Source of the DNA: Microcystis aeruginosa W13-11
GTDB taxonomy: Bacteria > Cyanobacteriota > Cyanobacteriia > Cyanobacteriales > Microcystaceae
NCBI GenBank assembly: GCA_009995705.1
Contig: JAADBR010000080.1
Coordinates: 1-18,906, forward strand
Reading direction: 5' to 3'
Length of the DNA stretch: 18,906 bases
Under the pieces are notes generated by a model. It had not been told where the DNA came from. It made no database searches and saw nothing but the letters and a program-made list of their open reading frames with translations. A program made the translations under genes and the position numbers. Shown piece by piece: positions 1 through 6,386 of this stretch; positions within the stretch are counted from its first letter, which is position 1, and each line of letters begins with the position of its first letter.

Positions 1-384
1 TTTGTCTGTAAAGGTAATATGACGTTTATCTTTTGATAGCTTCCATCCAGATACTTTATACTCAACGGAACGAGAATGTTTTTTAAACTTAGGGTAGCCT
101 TTCTTTCCTTTAACCTTATTTTGGCAATTATCGTAAAACCGAGTAATTGCTCGCAAGGTTCTTTCTACGGCAGTCTGGCAAGCATGGGAGTTTAAATCAT
201 CAACAAATTTAAACTCTTTCCTTAATGCTGTGTTGTACCGAAATAACTCGGTTTTGCCAACACCCCGATTATCCATCCAATAACGCAGGACTTTATTCCG
301 AACAAATTGAGTTGTCCGTATTGCCTCATTAATGGCTTCTATCTGATTAGGTTTTGGCTTAACCTTGTATTCTAGTACAAACAT
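1..384 (-). CDS. tnpB: IS200/IS605-family TnpB (OrfB), N-terminal part, cut by window edge
   Basis: Reading leftward from the ATG at 382-384, 128 codons stay open to base 1, so the gene continues outside the window. The protein opens with MFVLEYKVKPKPNQIEAINE, followed by a TTQFVRN...LRYWMDNR segment, a RYNTALRKEFKFV segment, SHACQTAVERTLRAITRFY, and a basic KGKKGYPKFKKH stretch. This order is the usual N-terminal helix-turn-helix and start of the OrfB/IS605 family. TnpB is an RNA-guided nuclease associated with IS200/IS605 and IS607 elements, acting at the vacated donor site. The RuvC catalytic residues and the zinc finger would lie in the missing C-terminal part, so I cannot say whether the gene is intact. 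No tnpA is seen on the upstream side, which fits a tnpB-only element or one with tnpA elsewhere. Confidence 0.85.
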   Translation of the reverse strand, partial: MFVLEYKVKPKPNQIEAINEAIRTTQFVRNKVLRYWMDNRGVGKTELFRYNTALRKEFKFVDDLNSHACQTAVERTLRAITRFYDNCQNKVKGKKGYPKFKKHSRSVEYKVSGWKLSKDKRHITFTDK

Positions 385-451
385 TTTGACACTGCTCGAC
401 TGAGTATCAATATCTTAGCACAAAATTCTTTAAGTTGACAATACATATTTA

Positions 452-485
452 AAGCCGCCCGACCCTACACTAAAGGGCGGGGCTT
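452..485 (-). repeat. Subterminal hairpin of the IS200/IS605-type element (upstream end)
   Basis: AAGCCGCCC (452-460) pairs with GGGCGGGGCTT (475-485) with a two-G bulge and a 14-nt loop. It lies about 70 bp upstream of the tnpB start. IS200/IS605 elements carry imperfect subterminal hairpins that the TnpA transposase recognises, so this is probably the left end. I could not fix the exact cleavage site. Without the other end it could instead be an unrelated stem-loop. Confidence 0.55.
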
Positions 486-567
486 GTACCCAAATTTTCG
501 GTCAAAAATAATTATAAACTTGCTATTTATAGATAAGGTATCGTTGTAATTTGTTTCTTTTATTTTT

Positions 568-1344
568 ATGGATGGATTAGTAGAACTAAATCTGGTGGAT
601 TTGGGTTGGGCTTTGGGGATGATGGGTATTTGTTTAATCCTCTCCCGTTGGTCAAATTTAGCCCTAGAGGGACAATTATTATTGGCGACTGGTCGATCTA
701 TCCTGCAATTATTAGTGGTAGGCTACGTTATCGCCGTTATTTTTTCCCTGGATAATCCTCTGGCCGTGCTGGGGATTTTGGCAGTAATGATGACTATCGC
801 GACTATTGTTGCTAAAAATCGCATTGATAGCCGAGATAAAGGCTTATTACCCCTAGTTTTTGGCTCTCTGTTGATTAGTAGCTGTCTAACCTTAGGTTAT
901 GCGATCGCTTTAATTATTCAACCAGAACAATGGTACTCACCCCAATACTTAATTCCCTTGACGGGGATGGTGTTAGGCAATGCCATGAATAGTGCCTCTT
1001 TAGCTGGGGAAAGATTAAACAGTGCCATTAAAAGTCACCGTTTGGAAATCGAAACCCATCTTTGTTTAGGGGCAACCCCTCAACAAGCGATCGCATCTTA
1101 CCAAAAAGCAGCGATTCGAGCCAGTTTAATCCCCACCCTCAATCAGATGATGGTGGTGGGTTTAGTCAGTTTACCTGGAATGTTCACCGGACAGGTATTG
1201 GCAGGAAGTGAACCTTTAAACGCTGCTTCCTACCAGATACTGATCCTGTTTATGATTGCCCTAGCTAACCTAATCACCGCTCAATTGGTGACAGAGGGAA
1301 TCTATCGGCGCTTTTTCGGTGAGAATTTATCACTTATCAGTTAA
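568..1344 (+). CDS. fetB: FetB-type (UPF0014) ABC transporter permease
   Basis: The 258-residue protein is an integral membrane protein with about seven hydrophobic segments (roughly residues 10-27, 38-60, 65-84, 94-117, 128-145, 195-212 and 224-245). Between the fourth and sixth lies a polar stretch with the family signature GMVLGNAMNSASLAGERL, followed by ETHLCLGATPQQAI and SLIPTLNQMMVVGLVSLPGMFTGQVLAG, which is typical of the UPF0014/YbbM/FetB family. In E. coli FetA (ATPase) and FetB (permease) are reported to export iron and to help oxidative-stress resistance. The length is normal. No fetA-like ATPase is adjacent, so the partner must be elsewhere or absent. The substrate here is inferred only from family. 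The last codons lie inside a palindromic intergenic repeat. No clear Shine-Dalgarno precedes the ATG. Confidence 0.85.
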   Translation: MDGLVELNLVDLGWALGMMGICLILSRWSNLALEGQLLLATGRSILQLLVVGYVIAVIFSLDNPLAVLGILAVMMTIATIVAKNRIDSRDKGLLPLVFGSLLISSCLTLGYAIALIIQPEQWYSPQYLIPLTGMVLGNAMNSASLAGERLNSAIKSHRLEIETHLCLGATPQQAIASYQKAAIRASLIPTLNQMMVVGLVSLPGMFTGQVLAGSEPLNAASYQILILFMIALANLITAQLVTEGIYRRFFGENLSLIS

Positions 1345-1396
1345 CAGTTATCACTAACCACTCCTGACTCCTAATTAACGCCCACTGTTTACTGAT
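1336..1396. repeat. Palindromic intergenic repeat between convergent fetB and gap2
   Basis: ATCAGTTAACAGT (1336-1348) and ACTGTTTACTGAT (1384-1396) are inverted copies matching at 12 of 13 positions, spaced 35 nt. The left arm contains the fetB stop codon and the right arm lies just beyond the gap2 stop codon. Similar words (CTGATCAC, CAGTGATTAGTGATTACTG, CACTGATAACTG) recur at 2657-2702, 15806-15840 and 16773-16798, so this is one member of a dispersed family. It could serve as a two-way transcription stop, but there is no U-run on either strand. Confidence 0.6.
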
Positions 1397-1403
1397 CACT
1401 GAT

Positions 1404-2420
1404 TTAGCCCTTCCACTTGCTGGCGACGACTTCAGCGAGATCAACCACCCGTTGGGAGTAACCCCATTCGTTATCGTACCAAGCGATAACTTTCACCATA
1501 TCGCCACCCATCACCATGGTGAGACTAGCATCAATGATCGAGGAGGCATCAACACCGCGATAATCAGAGGAAACGAGGGGTAAATCATTATATTCGAGAA
1601 TTCCTTTCAAAGAATTTTCCGAAGCTTCTTTGAGGACTTCGTTTACCTGTTCCGCGATCGTGCTTTTTTCCACTTGCACCACTAAATCCACCACAGAAAC
1701 GTTAGGAGTGGGTACACGCAGAGCAATACCGTTAAGTTTCCCTTTCATGTCGGGGATAACTAAGGCTACAGCTTTAGCGGCACCGGTGGAGGTGGGAACG
1801 ATGTTAACGGCGGCGGCGCGAGCGCGACGCAGATCCCGGTGACTAGCATCCAGAATCCGTTGATCACCAGTGTAACTGTGGGTGGTGGTCATCGTCCCTT
1901 TGATGATGCCGAAGTTTTCGTGAATCACTTTGACGACAGGAGCAAGACAGTTGGTGGTACAACTGGCATTACTGATGACGTTATATTTATCGTGTTCGTA
2001 TTCGTGAGCGTTGACACCAACTACATAGGTTCCCACACCCGAACCCTTACCCGGTGCGGTAATGAGGACTTTTTTAGCTCCTGCGACAATATGCTTAGAA
2101 GCACCCTCTTCATCGACGAAAACACCAGTAGCTTCGATCACTAAATCTACACCCCATTCTGCCCAGGGCAGATTGAGGGGATTGCGATCGGAATAACATT
2201 TAATGGTTTTACCGTTAACAATTAAAGAATTATCATCGGCATCGATATTAGCGTTAAGTTTGCCTAACATCGAGTCATATTTGAGCAGGTGAGCGTTACT
2301 CCGGGGATCGGATGTATCATTGATCCCCACCACCTCTAAGCCACTATTAGTCCGTCCTAACCAACATCTTAGGAAATTACGTCCAATCCGTCCGAAACCA
2401 TTGATCGCTACTCTAATCAC
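1404..2420 (-). CDS. gap2: Glyceraldehyde-3-phosphate dehydrogenase, Gap2 (photosynthetic) type
   Basis: This enzyme interconverts glyceraldehyde 3-phosphate and 1,3-bisphosphoglycerate in the cytosol. Gap2-type cyanobacterial enzymes use NADP(H) or NAD(H) and serve the Calvin cycle and gluconeogenesis. The product is 338 residues, normal for the family. The Rossmann motif [10 protein letters not shown] is at residues 6-15, SNASCTTNC carries catalytic Cys154, and [11 protein letters not shown] carries His181. The N-terminal pattern FLRCWLGR...INDTSDPR...LLKYDSMLG is what I recall from Gap2 rather than catabolic Gap1. I place the start at the GTG at 2418-2420, because homologues begin directly with [10 protein letters not shown] and AGAGGG lies about nine bases upstream. 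An in-frame ATG at 2477 would add 19 residues ([12 protein letters not shown]...) foreign to the family. It is convergent with fetB. Confidence 0.96.
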   Translation of the reverse strand: MIRVAINGFGRIGRNFLRCWLGRTNSGLEVVGINDTSDPRSNAHLLKYDSMLGKLNANIDADDNSLIVNGKTIKCYSDRNPLNLPWAEWGVDLVIEATGVFVDEEGASKHIVAGAKKVLITAPGKGSGVGTYVVGVNAHEYEHDKYNVISNASCTTNCLAPVVKVIHENFGIIKGTMTTTHSYTGDQRILDASHRDLRRARAAAVNIVPTSTGAAKAVALVIPDMKGKLNGIALRVPTPNVSVVDLVVQVEKSTIAEQVNEVLKEASENSLKGILEYNDLPLVSSDYRGVDASSIIDASLTMVMGGDMVKVIAWYDNEWGYSQRVVDLAEVVASKWKG

Positions 2421-2728
2421 TGCTGCTTGCCCTCTACGTTTTAGTGCAATACATAAAAAAATAATTAATGTTCCCAATCATACCTTAAAGGTTGAGCTTT
2501 ACGATCCCGATCGGAAATAATTTATTACCACACCAATCCTATCGGGTTTAAATGAGGAAATTTAATTGATTAAAGCGATTTAAAGCCAAAATTAGCCTAA
2601 ATAACCCTTAAAAGATTCTCATAACCCCATTCCCCCCTTAGCTGTCCGCCTTTTCGGTGATCAGATGTGATGTGAGTTTTCAGTTTACTGATTACTGATC
2701 ACTCAAAGGTTCCCCCTCCTCTTATCCT
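2421..2728. other. Gene-free spacer upstream of gap2
   Basis: About 300 bp separate the gap2 start from the terminator of the DUF3155 gene. The gap2 promoter must lie here on the minus strand, but I see no convincing -35/-10 pair; TATGAT at 2483-2488 (minus strand) is a weak -10 candidate without a partner. A palindromic repeat (GTGATCAG 2657-2664 with CTGATCAC 2695-2702) belongs to the same family as the one between fetB and gap2. Nothing else is recognisable. Confidence 0.6.
2657..2702. repeat. Palindromic intergenic repeat, second copy of the CTGATCAC family
   Basis: GTGATCAG (2657-2664) and CTGATCAC (2695-2702) are perfect inverted arms around a 30-nt spacer that holds a smaller inverted pair, TTTTCAG and CTGATTA. 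The wording matches the repeats at 1336-1396 and 15806-15840. Confidence 0.55.
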
Positions 2729-2763
2729 CAAAAAAAACTCGTTTACTTTTCCGTAAACGAGTT
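2729..2763 (-). terminator. Rho-independent terminator of the DUF3155 gene
   Basis: On the minus strand a perfect 11-bp stem (AACTCGTTTAC / GTAAACGAGTT, plus-strand arms 2736-2746 and 2753-2763) with a 6-nt loop is followed by a run of eight T. It begins 33 bases past the stop codon of the 2797-3111 gene. The stem is not GC-rich, but the length and the T-run make it a convincing intrinsic terminator. Confidence 0.9.
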
Positions 2764-2796
2764 CACTTTCCGTGATACGATCAATAGTCCTTTAAG

Positions 2797-3111
2797 TTAT
2801 TTAGCAACTGCTACCGGTGCTTTGACGGGCTGGGGCTGCAGATCGCGCAAACTTGGGAAGAGGAAGTGGTTTTCCTCCACATATTGCGCTCCAAACAGTC
2901 CTTTTTCAGCCCAGAAATAGCGATCGGTTGTATGCTCGTTACGCTTAACAACCAATAAAGCTGGTGGGCTAATGCCTATAGCTTGAATATACTTACGCGC
3001 CGCAGTTACGGGTTTATCTTCGCCACTTTCAATACTATACTGGGGTACAAGTTCAAGTATCTTACGTCCTTCTTGACGACGGCGACTCTTACGTTTCCGT
3101 TTTCTGGCCAA
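2797..3111 (-). CDS. DUF3155 family cyanobacterial small basic protein
   Basis: The protein is 104 residues with no known biochemical function. It starts MARKRKRKSRRRQEGRK, a strongly basic N-terminus that suggests contact with nucleic acid or ribosomes. The core VPQYSIESGEDKPVTAARKYI then leads to a FWAEKGLFGAQYVEENHFLFPSL segment and a proline/alanine-rich tail. I recognise this order as the DUF3155 family, which I know only from cyanobacteria. The start codon is TTG (3109-3111), chosen because a perfect AGGAGG lies eight bases upstream and homologues begin M-A-R-[RK]-[RK]. A canonical sigma-70-like promoter and an intrinsic terminator bracket it, so it is a single-gene transcript. No signal peptide or membrane segment is seen. 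Confidence 0.85.
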   Translation of the reverse strand: MARKRKRKSRRRQEGRKILELVPQYSIESGEDKPVTAARKYIQAIGISPPALLVVKRNEHTTDRYFWAEKGLFGAQYVEENHFLFPSLRDLQPQPVKAPVAVAK

Positions 3112-3113
3112 CC

Positions 3114-3125
3114 CAATTACCTCCT
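3114..3125 (-). promoter_or_regulatory. Strong Shine-Dalgarno that sets the TTG start of the DUF3155 gene
   Basis: On the minus strand AGGAGGT is followed by AATTGGG and the TTG at 3109-3111, giving eight bases between AGGAGG and the start codon. It is one of the few full Shine-Dalgarno sequences in the window and decides the start of a gene lacking an ATG. Confidence 0.85.
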
Positions 3126-3168
3126 GTTTTGGCTAATCGTTGTAATGATAGTTACAAAAGCCGTAGCG

Positions 3169-3197
3169 ATTATATCCCTTCTAGATCAAGAAATCAA
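3169..3197 (-). promoter_or_regulatory. Sigma-70-type promoter of the DUF3155 gene
   Basis: Reading the minus strand, TTGATT (plus 3192-3197) is followed by a 17-base spacer and a consensus TATAAT (plus 3169-3174). Transcription would start near 3162, giving a leader of about 50 nt that contains the AGGAGG site. It is the clearest promoter in the window. Confidence 0.75.
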
Positions 3198-3496
3198 GTG
3201 TCTCTCAGAAAGCCCATTACAGACAAATTTGACCGGAAGCTAGACTGGGACTATGTTTAAGTTTTTCTGACAAAAACACACCCCTAAATCCCGATACAAA
3301 ACTTATTATTTTTAAACTTTTTTAAATATATACCGTGATCCACCCCGAAAACAGTGACCAAACCCTTATCCTAATTGCTTTTTACTGGCTGCACCCGCCC
3401 CAAGGAGAGTCATTCTCTCCCCTGTCAGCTGGGAAATAAAACTCGCAACCTAGCTTTATCAAGGTTTTCTGATTTTTTACTTTTTACTTTCCTAGT
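3198..3496. other. Gene-free spacer upstream of the histidine kinase
   Basis: About 300 bp without a supported gene. It holds a small hairpin, GGAGAG (3404-3409) with CTCTCC (3415-3420) and a 5-nt loop, in a C-rich stretch about 80 bases before the kinase start. An A/T-rich stretch (3300-3335) may contain the kinase promoter, but no convincing hexamers are seen. I see no known riboswitch. Confidence 0.5.
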
Positions 3497-4753
3497 ATGC
3501 CCTTCTCCTCCCCCTCCCGGACTCCCCTGAGTAATGATTTTATTGCCCTCTGTCAGGCACAGATGGAACTTTTGCGGGAGCAAATGGAAGCGGACAGAAG
3601 TGCGGTTTATTTAACTGAACCTTTATCGAGTAATTTAATCCCAGTCGTTGTTTATCCCCCTTTTAATCCCCCTTATACCCAAAAAAAGCGGCTTTCCTTA
3701 CAACCAGAGCAACCAGCAGCCGACTTGTTAACTGCGGTTAAGTTAGAAGATTTATCCCACCTCTGGGGTAATCAGGAGACCATCGGCAGTCATCGCTTGT
3801 TTTTACCCTTAATGTATGAAGAGGGCATGATCGGATTATTGGTGACAACCAGAGAAAAACGACCTTGGCAAAGTTGGGAATTAACCAGGATGGAAAAAAT
3901 CACCCAAACCCTTGCTTTAGCCTGTGTACTCGATCGCCAATTGGCAGAAGAACGTTATTATCGACAATGGCAACGTCAGCGCCTCGATACCTTTCTCCAT
4001 CAAATCCGCAATCCCCTCACCGCTTTAAAAACCTTTGGTAAACTTCTACTCAAAAGGCTTTTAGCCGAAGAGGGTAACGATCGCGCCATTACTGGTATAT
4101 TGAGAGAAAGCGATCGAGTTCGCGACTTAATTGCCGAGTTTGAGGCACAAATTCAGCAAGAAAGGGAAAATTACCCCACCGTCGATATTCCTCTCCTGCA
4201 AGCTCAATCTTCCCCTACCGCCTTTCTCTTGCCTGCTGGTAGCAGCCAACTAACTCCGATCGATCTCCATGATATTCTCGATCCGCTGCTCCTTTCAGCC
4301 CAGGCCGTAGCCAAAGAGAGAAATCTCGGTCTAGAAACGATTTATGAGGAAGATGTAGCACTTATTCGGGCTAATATCCCCGGTTTGCGGGAAGTATTCA
4401 GCAATTTAATTGATAATGCTCTTAAATATACTCCTGCTGGCGGAAAAGTCACCGTCGAGGTAAAAAATGTTAAGAATAGTGTAGAAATTGTTTTTAAAGA
4501 CACAGGTTATGGTATTGCGAGGAGTGATCAAGAAAGAATTTTTCAACGTCACTACCGGGGAGTGCAAGCAGGGGGAGATATACCTGGTACGGGATTGGGT
4601 TTAGCGATCGCCAAAGAATTAATTACCAGCATGGGGGGGACGATTGAATTTATCAGTCCTAATCCCGATCCAACAAGTTCCCCCTACCCCGGCACGGTGT
4701 TTCGGGTTAGTATGCCAGTTATAGCCGATGATCACCTCGGTAGAGAAAGCTGA
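3497..4753 (+). CDS. hik2: Sensor histidine kinase, Hik2/chloroplast-sensor-kinase (CSK) type
   Basis: The 418-residue protein has no membrane segment, so it should be cytosolic. Residues about 13-150 form a GAF-like sensor domain. The dimerisation and phosphoacceptor region has FLHQIRNPLTALKTFGKLLL with His168. The catalytic domain shows the N box NLIDNALKYTP (303-313), G1 box DTGYGI (335-340), F box IFQRHYRG (348-355) and G2 box GTGLGLA (364-370), so all ATP-binding motifs are present. The opening, LCQAQMELL with Cys19 and AVYLTEPL...LIPVVVYP, matches what I recall of Synechocystis Hik2 and plant CSK, in which a conserved N-terminal cysteine helps bind an iron-sulfur cluster that senses the redox state of the photosynthetic electron chain. 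No response regulator is adjacent. The kinase call is firm; the Hik2 assignment is from memory of sequence. Confidence 0.9.
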   Translation: MPFSSPSRTPLSNDFIALCQAQMELLREQMEADRSAVYLTEPLSSNLIPVVVYPPFNPPYTQKKRLSLQPEQPAADLLTAVKLEDLSHLWGNQETIGSHRLFLPLMYEEGMIGLLVTTREKRPWQSWELTRMEKITQTLALACVLDRQLAEERYYRQWQRQRLDTFLHQIRNPLTALKTFGKLLLKRLLAEEGNDRAITGILRESDRVRDLIAEFEAQIQQERENYPTVDIPLLQAQSSPTAFLLPAGSSQLTPIDLHDILDPLLLSAQAVAKERNLGLETIYEEDVALIRANIPGLREVFSNLIDNALKYTPAGGKVTVEVKNVKNSVEIVFKDTGYGIARSDQERIFQRHYRGVQAGGDIPGTGLGLAIAKELITSMGGTIEFISPNPDPTSSPYPGTVFRVSMPVIADDHLGRES

Positions 4754-4872
4754 TCTGGCTATAAAATTTGCCTATTTTCTCGATCGGGAGATTCTGGGGG
4801 TAATCGGTTAAAATATATAGAAAATATCAGTGTCACTGGTAACTTGGCTGAGAACCCAAGAATTGACTAATT

Positions 4873-5250
4873 ATGCCGACGATCGAACAATTAGAACCCG
4901 CTAATAAGGCTGATGTGTCAGTATATATGCCCTACTATGCCAAGGACAAACATAGTATCCTGCCCTATGCGATCGCTTTGTATCGAGGAGGATCTTTAGA
5001 AGGTCGTCGTCGCATAGAAAATAGCGAAGGGATTCCCTTTGTGGCCTCTTGGTATGTATCAAAATTGCCCTCGGAATTGACCCGTTGTCGTTTACAATTT
5101 GAAGGACAGGCCGACCTAAGCTATGAGATGACGATTCTTAACGCCGAGTTGATCGAATATCTCATCGGTGCAATTACAACCTTTAAGCGGCTAGGTTCGG
5201 CCGACTTTTCGCAGGGATTTTATCGGAAACTGCTGCGATTTGAAGGATAA
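4873..5250 (+). CDS. ebsA: Probable EbsA, type IV pilus biogenesis-associated protein
   Basis: The 125-residue soluble protein has no signal peptide or membrane helix. It contains ADVSVYMPYYAKDKHSILPY near the N-terminus, EGIPFVASWYVSKLPSELTRCRL in the middle and a C-terminal FKRLGSADFSQGFYRKLLRF. The length and these aromatic-rich motifs agree with the cyanobacterial EbsA family as I remember it. In Synechococcus elongatus EbsA was identified as essential for biofilm self-suppression and reported to form a complex with the pilus ATPase PilB and Hfq, needed for type IV pilus assembly. I cannot verify the family by search, so treat the name as probable. The next gene follows 34 bp downstream on the same strand with its own good Shine-Dalgarno, suggesting co-transcription. 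No clear Shine-Dalgarno precedes this ATG. Confidence 0.6.
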   Translation: MPTIEQLEPANKADVSVYMPYYAKDKHSILPYAIALYRGGSLEGRRRIENSEGIPFVASWYVSKLPSELTRCRLQFEGQADLSYEMTILNAELIEYLIGAITTFKRLGSADFSQGFYRKLLRFEG

Positions 5251-5284
5251 AAGTCGGGATTTTACGGGTTAAAAGGAGCAAATC

Positions 5285-6361
5285 GTGGCCAAATCAGCCA
5301 AATCTATACTTATCTCTTCCCTGGAACCCCTCAGTGGTAAATCGGGAACTGTCGTCGGTTTAGCGCATCTCTTGCGGCAAAAAGGACTAGAGATAAGTTA
5401 CGGCAAACCAGTGGGCAATTGTCCGGGCTACGTCGATGGGCAATTGGTCGATGAGGATGTAGAATTTATTCGGCAATTATTAGAATTATCCCCCGAGCAG
5501 CTGCGTTTACCCCTGATCTATACTGATGCGGATTCCGTTGCTAAACGTTTACAAGGTGTAGATCAACAGAACTACGGCAATATTCTTGCTGGCTATCTTG
5601 ATCGAGTTAACAGTGATATTATCCTCCTTGAAGGGCCGGGGACTCTCTGGGAAGGCAGTATTTTTCAGTTATCGATGGGGGAGATGGCCAAAATTCTCCA
5701 GACTCCAATCCTATTGGTGGCCCGCTATAGTTCTCCCCTAATTGCCGAGAGTCTGCTGAAAGCAAGAGAGGAATTAAATAATCAGCTGCTGGGGGTAGTG
5801 ATTAGTGATATCCCGGCCGATGATTGGGAGGAAGTACAATCTCTCCTGAAACCCTATTTGTCCCGCCAAGGAGTGGAAGTTTTAGGACTGTTACCTGCTA
5901 GTAAACTGCTCCGTAGTATTAGTGTTCGGGAAATTGTCCATCTTTTGGAGGCCAAAGTATTATGTCGGCCCGATCGTTTAGATTGGATGGTAGAAAGTTT
6001 AGCGATCGGGGCGATGAATGTCAACGCCGCTTTGGAATATTTTCGCAAGGGGGAAAATATGGCTGTGATTACGGGTGGTGATCGCACAGACCTCCAGTTA
6101 GCTGCCCTAGAAACTTCTACCACCTGTTTGATCTTAACTGGTTCTATCTCTCCGGATCCCCTAATTTTGGGACGGGCCGAGGATTTAGAAGTACCGATTC
6201 TCTCGGTAAATTTAGATACTCTCAGTACCGTGGAAATCGTCGATCAGGCCTTCGGGAAAATTCGCTTACAGGAACAGGTAAAAGTCGCTTGTATTCGAGA
6301 ATTAATGGAGGAACATTTCCAAATCGATCGCCTATTAGAAAAGTTAACAATAGGGGCGTAA
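5285..6361 (+). CDS. BioD-like P-loop / DRTGG-domain protein (COG0857 'phosphotransacetylase family', without catalytic PTA domain)
   Basis: The 358-residue protein starts at GTG 5285, supported by AAAGGAG six bases upstream. Residues 8-24 (ILISSLEPLSGKSGTVV) form a P-loop of the BioD/CobQ type, with GKS at 18-20, followed by LEISYGKPVGN and DIILLEGPGTLWEG, typical of dethiobiotin-synthetase-like folds. Residues about 200-320 resemble a DRTGG domain (LLPASKLLRSISVREIV; MAVITGGDRTDLQLAAL; LILTGSISPDPLIL). In bacterial phosphate acetyltransferases these two modules precede the catalytic PTA_PTB domain. Here the protein ends after them, so acetyltransferase activity should not be inferred from the family label. 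A regulatory or nucleotide-binding role is possible but unproven. It follows ebsA by 34 bp and precedes the ABC exporter by 25 bp. Confidence 0.8.
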   Translation: MAKSAKSILISSLEPLSGKSGTVVGLAHLLRQKGLEISYGKPVGNCPGYVDGQLVDEDVEFIRQLLELSPEQLRLPLIYTDADSVAKRLQGVDQQNYGNILAGYLDRVNSDIILLEGPGTLWEGSIFQLSMGEMAKILQTPILLVARYSSPLIAESLLKAREELNNQLLGVVISDIPADDWEEVQSLLKPYLSRQGVEVLGLLPASKLLRSISVREIVHLLEAKVLCRPDRLDWMVESLAIGAMNVNAALEYFRKGENMAVITGGDRTDLQLAALETSTTCLILTGSISPDPLILGRAEDLEVPILSVNLDTLSTVEIVDQAFGKIRLQEQVKVACIRELMEEHFQIDRLLEKLTIGA

Positions 6362-6386
6362 TTTCTCCCCAGCTGCCCAGAATTTC

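Noticed and set aside
2421..2477. 19-residue N-terminal extension of Gap2 from an ATG at 2477
   Set aside because: The extension is hydrophobic and foreign to the family; the GTG at 2418-2420 has AGAGGG at good spacing and gives the standard start.
1630..2520. Plus-strand open frames at 1630-1842, 1839-2144 and 2320-2520
   Set aside because: They lie antisense to gap2, whose reading frame has full family motifs; the products resemble no protein and have no Shine-Dalgarno.
2983..3243. Plus-strand 86-codon frame
   Set aside because: It overlaps the DUF3155 coding region antisense and runs through that gene's promoter; the hydrophobic pieces are a by-product of the opposite strand.
3198..3496. 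Possible riboswitch or small RNA upstream of the histidine kinase
   Set aside because: Only one short 6-bp hairpin is seen and no known aptamer core or Yfr1-type ACTCCTCACAC motif could be found.
5285..6361. Annotation as phosphate acetyltransferase (pta)
   Set aside because: The catalytic PTA_PTB domain is missing; only the BioD-like and DRTGG-like modules are present.
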